Positions 1 through 6,555 are shown, counted from the stretch's first letter. The stretch is DNA of 8,045 nucleotides from Verrucomicrobia bacterium UBA3761 (GCA_002371135.1 DFGB01000069.1:6389-14433); one strand, 5' to 3'. Made by a program: numbers and translations. Notes: generated by a model not told the origin, from the sequence alone.

Positions 1-43
1 GTTGATTTGACATCTCGTGAAAAAATGCGAAAATCCGAGAAAA

Positions 44-74
44 CTCTGCGACTCTGCGCCTCTGCGATAAAAAT
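44..74. repeat. CTCTGCG-type tandem octamer repeat, copy 1
   Basis: Three CTCTGCG units start at 44, 52 and 60, exactly 8 bp apart, followed by ATAAAAAT. The 31-bp block aligns without gaps to 6913-6943 with 26 identical positions; most differences are C-to-T. The two blocks therefore look like diverged members of one interspersed repeat family. The block lies downstream of the phosphoesterase gene. I see no gene in 1-136 and no clear terminator. Confidence 0.7.
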
Positions 75-106
75 CTATTGCATGCCATTGAAATGTATAA
101 ATGCAA

Positions 107-140
107 TGCCAACTGCCAAATGCCAAATGCCAACTGCTAC
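107..140. repeat. TGCCAAA/TGCCAAC heptamer array
   Basis: TGCC begins at 107, 114, 121 and 128, exactly 7 bp apart, with a degenerate unit at 135 (TGCTAC) and another TGCC at 141. The units alternate between TGCCAAC and TGCCAAA. The array runs into the 3' end of the phosphoesterase gene, whose stop codon occupies 137-139. The last codons and the terminal Gln may therefore come from the repeat. No function is evident. Confidence 0.75.
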
Positions 141-886
141 TGCCCTACGGCGAGGCGTTCGGCGAGGCGTTCCGGGAGGCCGGCGGCGCGGATCTTCGCC
201 TGGGCGGCGGCGATATCGTATTCGAGACGGCGGAAGCGGACGACCTTGGTGGCGACATCGTAGATTGCATACGCGGCGCGCGGGTCCCCGTCGCGAGGCT
301 GGCCCACGGAGCCGACGTTGATAAAATATTTCCTCCCGACGGGAAGCTTCATTTCGTGCGCCGGGATCTCGGCAGGGTCGATGCGAAACACGCCGTTCAT
401 CGACTTCTCGTATATCATCGGGCAGTGGGTGTGGCCGTGGAACGAGAGAGGCGTCTTCTGGACGAGGAAGTTGGCCTCGGCCTGGAGATTGTCGAAAACG
501 TAGCCGAAATTCTCGGGCCGGTCGTTCGTGGAGTGGACGAGGGTTATGCCGGGGATGGTCACGGACCAAGGGAGGTCGGCCAGCCACTGGATTTCCTCGC
601 CGCTCAGCTGGTTGCGCGTCCACTGGATGACAAACGCGGCATGGGGCTGGAAATCGTTCAAATTCTGTTCGCTGGAGACGTAATGATCGTGGTTGCCCTT
701 CACGACCGGGCATCCAAGTTCATCGCGTACGATGCGCATGCACTCCTTTGGTGAGGCATTGTAGCCAATCACGTCGCCCGTGCAGAGGAAGTCGGTGACG
801 CCTTGGCGGCGGCAGTCGTCCAACACTGTTTGCAACGCTTCCAGATTGGCGTGAATATCTCCGAGAATCGCAAATGTCTTCGCCAT
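137..886 (-). CDS. Calcineurin-like metallophosphoesterase (ApaH/YfcE-like fold)
   Basis: This 249-residue protein belongs to the calcineurin-like phosphoesterases that bind two metal ions and hydrolyse phosphomono- or diesters. The metal-binding motifs appear in order: GDIH (D10, H12), GD (D38), GNHD (N65, H66), a His at 118 and GHTH (H152, H154). The closing GSVGQPRDGDPRAAYAIYD and the helical tail with GLPERLAERL fit a cytoplasmic ApaH-like subgroup (COG0639-type) that is usually about 240-250 residues, so the gene looks complete. There is no signal peptide or membrane segment. The substrate cannot be read from sequence. The start at 886 gives the canonical N-terminus, with the first metal motif ten residues in; no Shine-Dalgarno is visible upstream. 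It lies 52 bp downstream of ispD on the same strand and is probably the last gene of the secA-ispD operon. The stop codon falls inside the heptamer array. Confidence 0.9.
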   Translation of the reverse strand: MAKTFAILGDIHANLEALQTVLDDCRRQGVTDFLCTGDVIGYNASPKECMRIVRDELGCPVVKGNHDHYVSSEQNLNDFQPHAAFVIQWTRNQLSGEEIQWLADLPWSVTIPGITLVHSTNDRPENFGYVFDNLQAEANFLVQKTPLSFHGHTHCPMIYEKSMNGVFRIDPAEIPAHEMKLPVGRKYFINVGSVGQPRDGDPRAAYAIYDVATKVVRFRRLEYDIAAAQAKIRAAGLPERLAERLAVGQ

Positions 887-938
887 ACAGGATAAATTGG
901 TTGTTGATACGAGGATGCGCCCGCCGGCGGCGGATGCG

Positions 939-1610
939 TCATTTCAAAAGCGCGGCGGCGATCTGAAGGTCCTCGACCGTGGTGATTTTCAGGTTTGGCC
1001 TGCGGGTTTCGAAAATCCTGACCGTCTCGCCGGCGAGTTCCACGATCTGGCAATCGTCGGTGACGACGGCATTGGCCTCCAGCTTCTTGTAGGCCTCGCG
1101 GAGGGTCTTGACCTGGAAAGCCTGCGGCGTCTGGACGGCCCAGAGCTGCTCGCGGTTCTCGGAAGCGGAGACGATGGTGCCCTTGAGGACGCGCTTGACG
1201 CTGTCCGTCATGCGATGGCCGACCGTCGCGGCCGGGTAGCGCTTGGCGAGCTTGACGACTTCTGCGATGGTATCGGACGTGACGAGGGGGCGGGCGCCGT
1301 CGTGTATGACCACATAGCGCGTATCCATATCGAGTTCGGCAAGGCCGGCCTTTACGGAATCCTGCCTCTTCGCGCCGCCCGCGACGACCTTTGCGAGCTT
1401 CGAGATGCCGAACATCTTGACGACCGCCTTGGAAGCGAGAACCTGATCTTTGCGGACGACCAGAATGATGGAGTCGATCTCCGGGCAGCGTTCAAAGGCG
1501 AGCAGGCTCCAGGCGACGACAGGTTTGCCGACAAGCGACAGAAACGCTTTGTCTGTCCCGGCGCCCATGCGCTCGGACTTGCCGGCGGCGACGATTATGG
1601 CAGTAGTCAT
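939..1610 (-). CDS. ispD: 2-C-methyl-D-erythritol 4-phosphate cytidylyltransferase
   Basis: IspD joins CTP and 2-C-methyl-D-erythritol 4-phosphate to give CDP-methylerythritol and pyrophosphate, the third step of the non-mevalonate (MEP) route to isoprenoids, in the cytoplasm. The 223-residue product has the family marks: a CTP-binding loop VAAGKSERMG near residues 7-16 with R14, then K21 (equivalents of E. coli Arg20 and Lys27), GGAKRQDSV at 78-86, the IHDGARP substrate loop at 102-108 with D104, QTPQAF at 160-165, and NLKITTVEDL at 206-215 with the conserved Lys208. Length is close to E. coli IspD (236). I chose ATG at 1610 over a possible ATG at 1631. It starts right at the Rossmann-like strand, overlaps the secA stop as ATGA, and has GGAG nine bases upstream. 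The overlap suggests coupled translation with secA. Presence of ispD indicates the MEP pathway. Confidence 0.96.
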   Translation of the reverse strand: MTTAIIVAAGKSERMGAGTDKAFLSLVGKPVVAWSLLAFERCPEIDSIILVVRKDQVLASKAVVKMFGISKLAKVVAGGAKRQDSVKAGLAELDMDTRYVVIHDGARPLVTSDTIAEVVKLAKRYPAATVGHRMTDSVKRVLKGTIVSASENREQLWAVQTPQAFQVKTLREAYKKLEANAVVTDDCQIVELAGETVRIFETRRPNLKITTVEDLQIAAALLK

Positions 1611-4600
1611 ACGATATTTCTCCCACAGCATTTTTTATACTTTTTCCCGGAGCCGCAAGGACACGGGTCGTTGCGGCCTACAACATCATGACGAGGCGCG
1701 GCGGTGGCCTGAGGCTGCGGCATGGCGGCAGGGCTCTGGGCCGGGGCCGGGTCGATAGGGGCGCGTCCGGCGGCAGCCGCGGCGGCGGCGTTCGCCCGCG
1801 CGGCCTGGAACATCATCGAAGCGAACGCATCCATGCGCGCCTTCGCCTCCGCGTTCTGCGCCTTGACGCTCGTCTGCGCGGGAGCCTCGGCCGCCTGGGC
1901 GCGCGGCGCGTTCAGGATCCCGGCGCGGTCGCCGTCGACGCCGATCGCGTTCTCGTTCGTGCGCAGCTGCGCCTTCTGGCGCTCCATCGCGGCCAGCATC
2001 CTGCGCATATTCGCCGCGGTCGTCGAGCGGAATTCGCTCCAGAAGACGCGCGTCTTGATCTCGCGCATCAAATCCTCGAACATGCCGAACGCTTCCTTCT
2101 TGTATTCGACGAGAGGATCCCTCTGGCCGTAGGCGCGCAGGTTCACGCCGTGGCGGAGGTCGTCCATCGCGCGCAGGTAATCCTGCCACTGGCGGTCGAT
2201 AACGCTCAGGAACACGCCGCGCTCCATGAATGGAAGAGTCGCCTGGTCCTCGGAGGCGCACTTCGCCTCGTAGGCGGCCTCGACCTTCTTGTAGACGAGA
2301 TCGCCCGCGGCCTCCGTCTTGCCGGCGAGCGGCTTCAACTCGTCCGCAGTCAGCGTGACGGGGAGGTTGACGCTCGCCCAGTCGAGGAACTCGGCGATGC
2401 GCGGCTCCTTCTCGCTCGCGAGCATCGTCTCGACCTGTGTGCGGACGATATCGTTGATGACGTCGAGGATGACGCCGTGGACGGCGGCCTGGTCGCCGGT
2501 GAGGATGCGGCCGCGCAGTTCGTAGACGACGGCGCGCTGTTTGTTCATCACGTCGTCGTATTCAAGCGTGTGCTTGCGGATGGCGTAGTGCTGCTGCTCG
2601 ACGCGGCGCTGAGCCGTCTCGACAGAGCGGTTGAGCCACTTGTGCTCCATCACGTCGCCCTCCTGGAGGCCGAGGCGCTGCATGATGCCGGAGATGCGCT
2701 GCGAACCGAAGCGGCGCATGAGAGGGTCTTCGAGCGAAATAAAGAACTGCGAAGAGCCGGGGTCGCCCTGACGCGAACAGCGGCCGCGCAACTGGCGGTC
2801 GATGCGGCGCGATTCATGGCGTTCTGAACCAATGACGTGCAGGCCGCCGAGTTCGGCAACGCCCTCGCCAAGCTTGATGTCCGTGCCGCGGCCCGCCATG
2901 TTCGTCGCGATCGTCACCGCGCCGCGCTTGCCCGCGAGAGCCACGATTTCCGCTTCGCGCGCGTGGTTCTTCGCGTTCAGCACTTCGTGGGGAATGTGCG
3001 CCATCTTGAGCATGCGCGAGAGTATCTCCGACGTATCGACCGTCACCGTGCCCAGGAGGACCGGCTGCCCCTTCTCGTGGCGCCGCGCCACGTCCGCGAC
3101 GATCGCCTTGAATTTCTCGCGCTGCGTGCGGTAGATCTGGTCGTTGCCGTCGATGCGGTTGACGGGCTTGTTCGTCGGGATGGAGACGACGCCGAGTTTG
3201 TAGATGTCCTTGAACTCGCGCGCTTCCGTCTCCGCCGTGCCCGTCATGCCGGAGAGCTTCTTGTAGAGGCGGAAGTAGTTCTGGATCGTAATCGTCGCGA
3301 AGGTCTGCGATTCCTTCTCGATTTCGACGCCTTCCTTCGCTTCGACCGCCTGGTGGAGGCCGTCGGACCAGCGGCGGCCTGGAAGGACGCGCCCCGTGAA
3401 TTCGTCGACGATGTAGACGTGATTGTCCTGGACGACGTAGTCGACGTCGCGTTCGTAGAGACAGTAGGCGCGCAAAAGCTGGTCGACGACGTGGACGCGG
3501 TCGGACTTTTCGGTGAAATTCGCCTGCGCGTCGCGCTTCTTCTGCATGCGGTCTGCCTCGGAGAGCGACTTGTCGCCGTCGATGGCACTCATTTCAGAGG
3601 CGAGGTCCGGCAGGACGAAGAGTTGCGGATCCGACGGGCAGATTTTTTCGCAGCCCTTGTCGGTGAGGGCGACTTCGCGGGTGCGGTCGTCGATCGTGAA
3701 GTAAAGTTCGTCGCGCAGTTCGCGGGCGTGCTCCTTGCGCATTTCGGAGAGCATCTGCATCTCGCCGTCTTCGTGCAGGCGGCGGATTTCGGGGTTTTCG
3801 AGGAGATGCAGGAACTGCTTGTGCTTGGGCATCGAATGGTAGACCTGGTAGAGGAGGTCCGTCACCGTCTCGCGGTCGCCCTCGCTCCACGCCTTCTTCG
3901 CCTCCTGGACGAGTTCGTTGCATTGCGCGGTCTGGACGCGGACGATCGAATCCACCATCGGCTTGAGATCGCGGTAGACGTGGCTCGTCGACATCGTGGC
4001 CGGGCCGGAGATGATGAGCGGCGTGCGGGCTTCGTCGATGAGGATCGAGTCGACTTCGTCGACGATGGCGAAGTGGTGTCCATTCTGCACCACCTGCTCG
4101 GGCTGTTGGGCCATGCCGTTGTCGCGAAGGTAGTCGAAGCCGAATTCGGAGTTTGTGCCGTATGTGATGTCGCAATTGTATTGCGCGCGGCGCTCGGCGG
4201 AATCCATCGAGTTCTGGATGCAGCCGACCGTGAGGCCAAGATACTTGTAGAGGTGCCCCATCCAGCTCGCGTCGCGGCGGGCGAGGTAGTCGTTGACCGT
4301 CACGAGCTGGACGTTCTTGCCTGAGAGCGCGTTCAGGTAGAGCGGGAGCGTCGCGACGAGCGTCTTGCCCTCGCCGGTCTGCATCTCGGCGATTTTGCCT
4401 TGGTGGAGGACGATGCCGCCGAGAAGCTGCACGTCGAACGGAATCATGTTCCACTCGAGGCTGTGGCCGCAGACTTCGGCCGTCGTGCCCACGAGGTGGC
4501 GGCACGCATTCTTCACGAGGGCGAACGCTTCCGGCAGGAGGGCGTCGAGGCTTTCGCCCTTGGCATAGCGCTCCTTGAGTTCGGCGGTAAGGCGGGGGAA

Positions 4601-4726
4601 ATCTTCGTCGGAGAGGTTTTTCGACTGCAATTGCTCCTCGAGAGCGTTGATCTTGCGGACCACCGGCCAGAGTTTCTTGAGCTCGCGCTCGTTCTTTGTG
4701 CCAATCAGAAATTTCAAAAGGTTCAT
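1607..4726 (-). CDS. secA: Preprotein translocase ATPase SecA
   Basis: SecA is the ATP-driven motor that pushes unfolded preproteins through SecYEG. The 1039-residue product has Walker A MQTGEGKT at 115-122, Walker B with DEVDSILIDEAR from 223, the DEFTGRVLPGRRWSDG segment from 441, GMTGTAETEA from 493, ATNMAGRGTDIKLG at 607-620 and the arginine-rich RQLRGRCSRQGDPGSSQF at 644-661. The helical scaffold and wing follow (HTLEYDDVMNKQR from 719, YGQRDPLVEYKKEAF from 866). An Ala/Pro-rich linker (about 936-1016) leads to a SEC-C zinc motif with C1022, C1024, C1033 and C1034. It is longer than E. coli SecA (901) mainly through an insertion at about 250-410, of the type I associate with Bacteroidota, Chlamydiae and Verrucomicrobia. 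The start gives a normal amphipathic SecA N-terminus. There is no Shine-Dalgarno at the usual distance, and an extended -10 lies just upstream. It is the first gene of the secA-ispD-phosphoesterase cluster. Confidence 0.98.
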   Translation of the reverse strand: MNLLKFLIGTKNERELKKLWPVVRKINALEEQLQSKNLSDEDFPRLTAELKERYAKGESLDALLPEAFALVKNACRHLVGTTAEVCGHSLEWNMIPFDVQLLGGIVLHQGKIAEMQTGEGKTLVATLPLYLNALSGKNVQLVTVNDYLARRDASWMGHLYKYLGLTVGCIQNSMDSAERRAQYNCDITYGTNSEFGFDYLRDNGMAQQPEQVVQNGHHFAIVDEVDSILIDEARTPLIISGPATMSTSHVYRDLKPMVDSIVRVQTAQCNELVQEAKKAWSEGDRETVTDLLYQVYHSMPKHKQFLHLLENPEIRRLHEDGEMQMLSEMRKEHARELRDELYFTIDDRTREVALTDKGCEKICPSDPQLFVLPDLASEMSAIDGDKSLSEADRMQKKRDAQANFTEKSDRVHVVDQLLRAYCLYERDVDYVVQDNHVYIVDEFTGRVLPGRRWSDGLHQAVEAKEGVEIEKESQTFATITIQNYFRLYKKLSGMTGTAETEAREFKDIYKLGVVSIPTNKPVNRIDGNDQIYRTQREKFKAIVADVARRHEKGQPVLLGTVTVDTSEILSRMLKMAHIPHEVLNAKNHAREAEIVALAGKRGAVTIATNMAGRGTDIKLGEGVAELGGLHVIGSERHESRRIDRQLRGRCSRQGDPGSSQFFISLEDPLMRRFGSQRISGIMQRLGLQEGDVMEHKWLNRSVETAQRRVEQQHYAIRKHTLEYDDVMNKQRAVVYELRGRILTGDQAAVHGVILDVINDIVRTQVETMLASEKEPRIAEFLDWASVNLPVTLTADELKPLAGKTEAAGDLVYKKVEAAYEAKCASEDQATLPFMERGVFLSVIDRQWQDYLRAMDDLRHGVNLRAYGQRDPLVEYKKEAFGMFEDLMREIKTRVFWSEFRSTTAANMRRMLAAMERQKAQLRTNENAIGVDGDRAGILNAPRAQAAEAPAQTSVKAQNAEAKARMDAFASMMFQAARANAAAAAAAGRAPIDPAPAQSPAAMPQPQATAAPRHDVVGRNDPCPCGSGKKYKKCCGRNIV

Positions 4727-4736
4727 ATTGGCAAAT

Positions 4737-4745
4737 ATTATACCA
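4737..4745 (-). promoter_or_regulatory. Extended -10 promoter for secA (TGGTATAAT)
   Basis: Read on the minus strand this is TGGTATAAT, a perfect sigma-70-type extended -10 (TGN plus TATAAT). No good -35 hexamer is seen 16-18 bp upstream, which extended -10 promoters can tolerate. The predicted transcription start is near 4730, leaving about four bases before the secA ATG at 4726, so the transcript would be nearly leaderless. The mapping is inferred from spacing only. Confidence 0.6.
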
Positions 4746-4762
4746 TATTTTCGCCTCCTTTT
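4738..4762 (-). other. Strong Shine-Dalgarno with a two-codon upstream ORF before secA
   Basis: On the minus strand, AAAAGGAGG (4762-4754) is followed by seven bases and ATG GTA TAA (4746-4738). The stop ends 11 bases before the secA start, and the upstream ATG is out of frame with secA. If transcription began further upstream, this could act as a minimal upstream ORF with reinitiation at secA. If the overlapping TGGTATAAT is the promoter, this segment is not transcribed and the resemblance is coincidental. The two readings exclude each other. Confidence 0.25.
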
Positions 4763-4784
4763 GGGGAAAAAAGAAGAGAATTTT

Positions 4785-4826
4785 CGATTTACGATTTTTC
4801 GATTTTCGATTTTCGATTTTTCGATT
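4785..4826. repeat. AT-rich CGATTTT tandem array
   Basis: CGAT starts at 4785, 4792, 4800, 4807, 4814 and 4822, with spacings of 7, 8, 7, 7 and 8 bp. Units are CGATTTT or CGATTTTT with one variant (CGATTTA). The array lies about 40-80 bp upstream of the secA -10 on the minus strand. There its A-rich face could serve as an UP-like or curved-DNA element, but this is only an inference from position and composition. A related TTTTTCGATTT string occurs near 6873-6882. Confidence 0.7.
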
Positions 4827-4845
4827 GGGCTTAGAGGGCCGCGCT

Positions 4846-4893
4846 ATGGAAAATCCAGCAGTTCTGGAAGATTTGGAAAATCTAGATGTCTAG
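4846..4893 (+). CDS. Possible 15-residue leader-type peptide (weak)
   Basis: An ATG at 4846 opens a 15-codon frame reading MENPAVLEDLENLDV and ends at TAG. AGAGGG (4833-4838) sits seven bases upstream, a plausible Shine-Dalgarno. The peptide is acidic and matches no family I know. The frame lies in a head segment with alternative hairpins (4854-4868, with outer arms to 4850-4874, against 4870-4882) and three TCTAGA palindromes at 4881, 4889 and 4898. This layout resembles a leader-attenuator, but no plus-strand gene follows before the terminator at 5099-5141, and I see no convincing plus-strand promoter. It may well be chance. Confidence 0.15.
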   Translation: MENPAVLEDLENLDV

Positions 4894-4921
4894 AGCCTCT
4901 AGATGATGCCTATGCCCGCCA

Positions 4922-5070
4922 AAAGTCACAGCTGTGGCTTTCAAAGCGACAGCTGTGACTTTCAAAAGCGACAGCCGTGACTTTCGAAAGCGACAGCTGT
5001 GACTTTGAGAAGCGACAGCTGTGACTTTGGAAAGCGACAGCTGTGACTTTGGAGGTGACAGCTACGACCT
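4922..5070. repeat. Seven-unit array of 22-bp palindromic repeats (CAGCTG-centred)
   Basis: Seven tandem units have their CAGCTG core (or variant) at 4929, 4950, 4972, 4994, 5016, 5038 and 5059, giving spacings of 21, 22, 22, 22, 22 and 21 bp. The typical unit has core GCGACAGCTGTGAC flanked by AAA and TTT. It is a near-perfect 20-bp dyad that is broken only at two positions per half. The outer units are the most diverged: the first has TCACAGCTGTGG and the last GACAGCTACGAC. Because 22 is not a multiple of three, the array does not encode a peptide repeat. The spacing of about two helical turns would put the centres roughly on one face of DNA. It lies between the gdhA terminator and the secA promoter. 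Possible roles are a binding platform, or hairpins in a transcript; neither is shown. Confidence 0.9.
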
Positions 5071-5091
5071 GCCGGCGGCCGGGGCGAGGGT

Positions 5092-5141
5092 AAAAAAAGG
5101 ACGGAGGAGTGGCGGGAAGCCGCTTCTCCGTCCTTTTTTTT
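5092..5141 (-). terminator. Strong intrinsic terminator of gdhA, bidirectional
   Basis: The stem pairs 5099-5113 with 5119-5133: 15 pairs including two G-U type, with a five-base loop. It is flanked by seven A on the low side (5092-5098) and eight T on the high side (5134-5141). Read on the minus strand, the hairpin is followed by a run of seven U, 23 bases past the gdhA stop to the stem. Read on the plus strand it also ends in a U run, so it could stop transcripts from the repeat array. Confidence 0.93.
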
Positions 5142-5155
5142 GCCGGAATCGGTGT

Positions 5156-6529
5156 TTAGCAGACGCCCTGGGCGACCATTGCGTCGGCGACCTTGACGAA
5201 GCCGGCGATGTTCGCGCCCATGACGTAGTTGCCCTTCTGGCCGTACTTGGCGGCGGCCTCCCAGGCGTTGTCGTGGATGGCCTTCATGATGCCCTTGAGC
5301 TTGGTGTCGACTTCCTCGCGCGTCCAGGAGAGGCGTTCGGAGTTCTGCGACATTTCGAGGCCGGAGGTAGCGACGCCGCCGGCGTTCGACGCCTTGCCGG
5401 GCGAATACATGATTTTCGCCTTGACAAACGCGGCGATGGCGTCAGGCGTGGAAGGCATGTTCGCGCCTTCGCCGACGAGCGTGCAGCCGTGGTCGAGGAG
5501 GTACTTGGCGTCGGCGCCGTCGAGTTCGTTCTGGCGGGCGCAGGGGAAGGCGGCGTCGATCTTGTCGGCGAGCTGCCAGCTGTTGGCCTTGGCGAAGAAC
5601 TTGACGGCCTTCGTCTTCTTCGCAAAGTCGCTCAATTCGCCGCGCTTGACGTTCTTGAGGACCATGATGTCCTTGAGCATCTTCTCAGTGATGCCGTCGG
5701 GGGCGTAGATGGCGCCGGAACGGTCGGAGAGCGTGAGGACCTTCGCGCCGAGCTGCATGAGCTTCTGGGCGGCGAAAGACGCGACGTTGCCGGAGCCGGA
5801 AATGACGCACTTCTTGCCCTCGAACGTCTCGCCGCGCATGGCGAGCATGTTCTCGGCGAAGTAGACGTCGCCGTAGCCGGTCGCTTCGGGACGGATGAGC
5901 GAGCCGCCGAAAGACAGGCCCTTGCCCGTGAGGACGCCCGTCCACTCGTTCGCGAGGCGCTTATATTGGCCGAAGAGGTAGCCGATTTCGCGGCCGCCGA
6001 CGTTCATGTCGCCCGCGGGAACGTCGGTGTCCGGGCCGATGTGGCGATAGAGTTCGTTCATGAACGATTGGCAGAAGCGCATCACTTCGGCGTCGCTGCA
6101 ACGCTTGCCGGGCGTGTGGGGAGAGACTTTGGGGTTGAAGTCCGAACCACCCTTGCCGCCGCCCATGGGGAGGGTCGTGAGCGAATTCTTGAACACCTGC
6201 TCGAACGCGAGGAACTTGAGGACCGAGAGGTTCACCGTCGGGTCGAAACGAAGACCGCCCTTGTAGGGACCGATCGCCGAGTTCATCTGAATGCGGTAGC
6301 CGCGGTTGACGCGGACGATGCCCTTGTCGTCGACCCACGGCACGCGGAACATGATGACGCGCTCGGGCTCGACCATGCGCTCCAAGATCGCATTCTCTTC
6401 GTACTGCTTGTTCACCTTCAAGACGGGGTCGAGGGTCGTGAGGACTTCATCGACGGCCTGGATGAATTCGGGTTCGTTGGGGTTCTTCGCCTTGACGTCC
6501 GCCAAGACTGCATCTACGTATTTGCTCAT
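5156..6529 (-). CDS. gdhA: Glutamate dehydrogenase (hexameric, NAD(P)-dependent)
   Basis: This enzyme interconverts 2-oxoglutarate plus ammonium and glutamate using NAD(P)H, linking nitrogen assimilation to the TCA cycle in the cytoplasm. The 457-residue length matches the small hexameric class (E. coli GdhA 447). Visible motifs are GPYKGGLRF at 87-95 with the substrate Lys at 90, the signature LPMGGGKGGSDFNPK at 120-134 with catalytic Lys126, and PAGDMNVGGRE at 171-181 with Asp174. The Rossmann nucleotide loop GSGNVA is at 245-250, followed by SDRSG at 268-272. The overall likeness is to NADP-type biosynthetic enzymes, but cofactor preference is not settled by sequence alone. ATG at 6529 was preferred to one at 6595 because MSKYVDAVL begins the family N-terminal helix, and the upstream 22 codons look non-native. 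No Shine-Dalgarno is seen. It is a single-gene unit with its own terminator. Confidence 0.97.
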   Translation of the reverse strand: MSKYVDAVLADVKAKNPNEPEFIQAVDEVLTTLDPVLKVNKQYEENAILERMVEPERVIMFRVPWVDDKGIVRVNRGYRIQMNSAIGPYKGGLRFDPTVNLSVLKFLAFEQVFKNSLTTLPMGGGKGGSDFNPKVSPHTPGKRCSDAEVMRFCQSFMNELYRHIGPDTDVPAGDMNVGGREIGYLFGQYKRLANEWTGVLTGKGLSFGGSLIRPEATGYGDVYFAENMLAMRGETFEGKKCVISGSGNVASFAAQKLMQLGAKVLTLSDRSGAIYAPDGITEKMLKDIMVLKNVKRGELSDFAKKTKAVKFFAKANSWQLADKIDAAFPCARQNELDGADAKYLLDHGCTLVGEGANMPSTPDAIAAFVKAKIMYSPGKASNAGGVATSGLEMSQNSERLSWTREEVDTKLKGIMKAIHDNAWEAAAKYGQKGNYVMGANIAGFVKVADAMVAQGVC

Positions 6530-6555
6530 AGTGGTGGTATATTTGGTTTTACAGT

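Noticed and set aside
1611..1631. Upstream ATG at 1631 as the ispD start
   Set aside because: It adds seven residues not found at the IspD N-terminus and would overlap the secA zinc-motif end by more. The ATG at 1610 has better spacing and the ATGA overlap.
2837..4324. Long plus-strand frame (495 codons) opposite secA
   Set aside because: This is the antisense shadow of secA, rich in Asp, Val and Arg, with no motif. secA has full family conservation on the other strand.
4922..5070. CRISPR array
   Set aside because: Units are contiguous at 22 bp with no variable spacers of 25-40 bp, and there are no cas genes nearby.
4922..5070. Origin iterons or DnaA-box cluster
   Set aside because: There is no TTATCCACA-like box, no replication gene beside it, and the neighbours are ordinary chromosomal genes. 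Not excluded, but unsupported.
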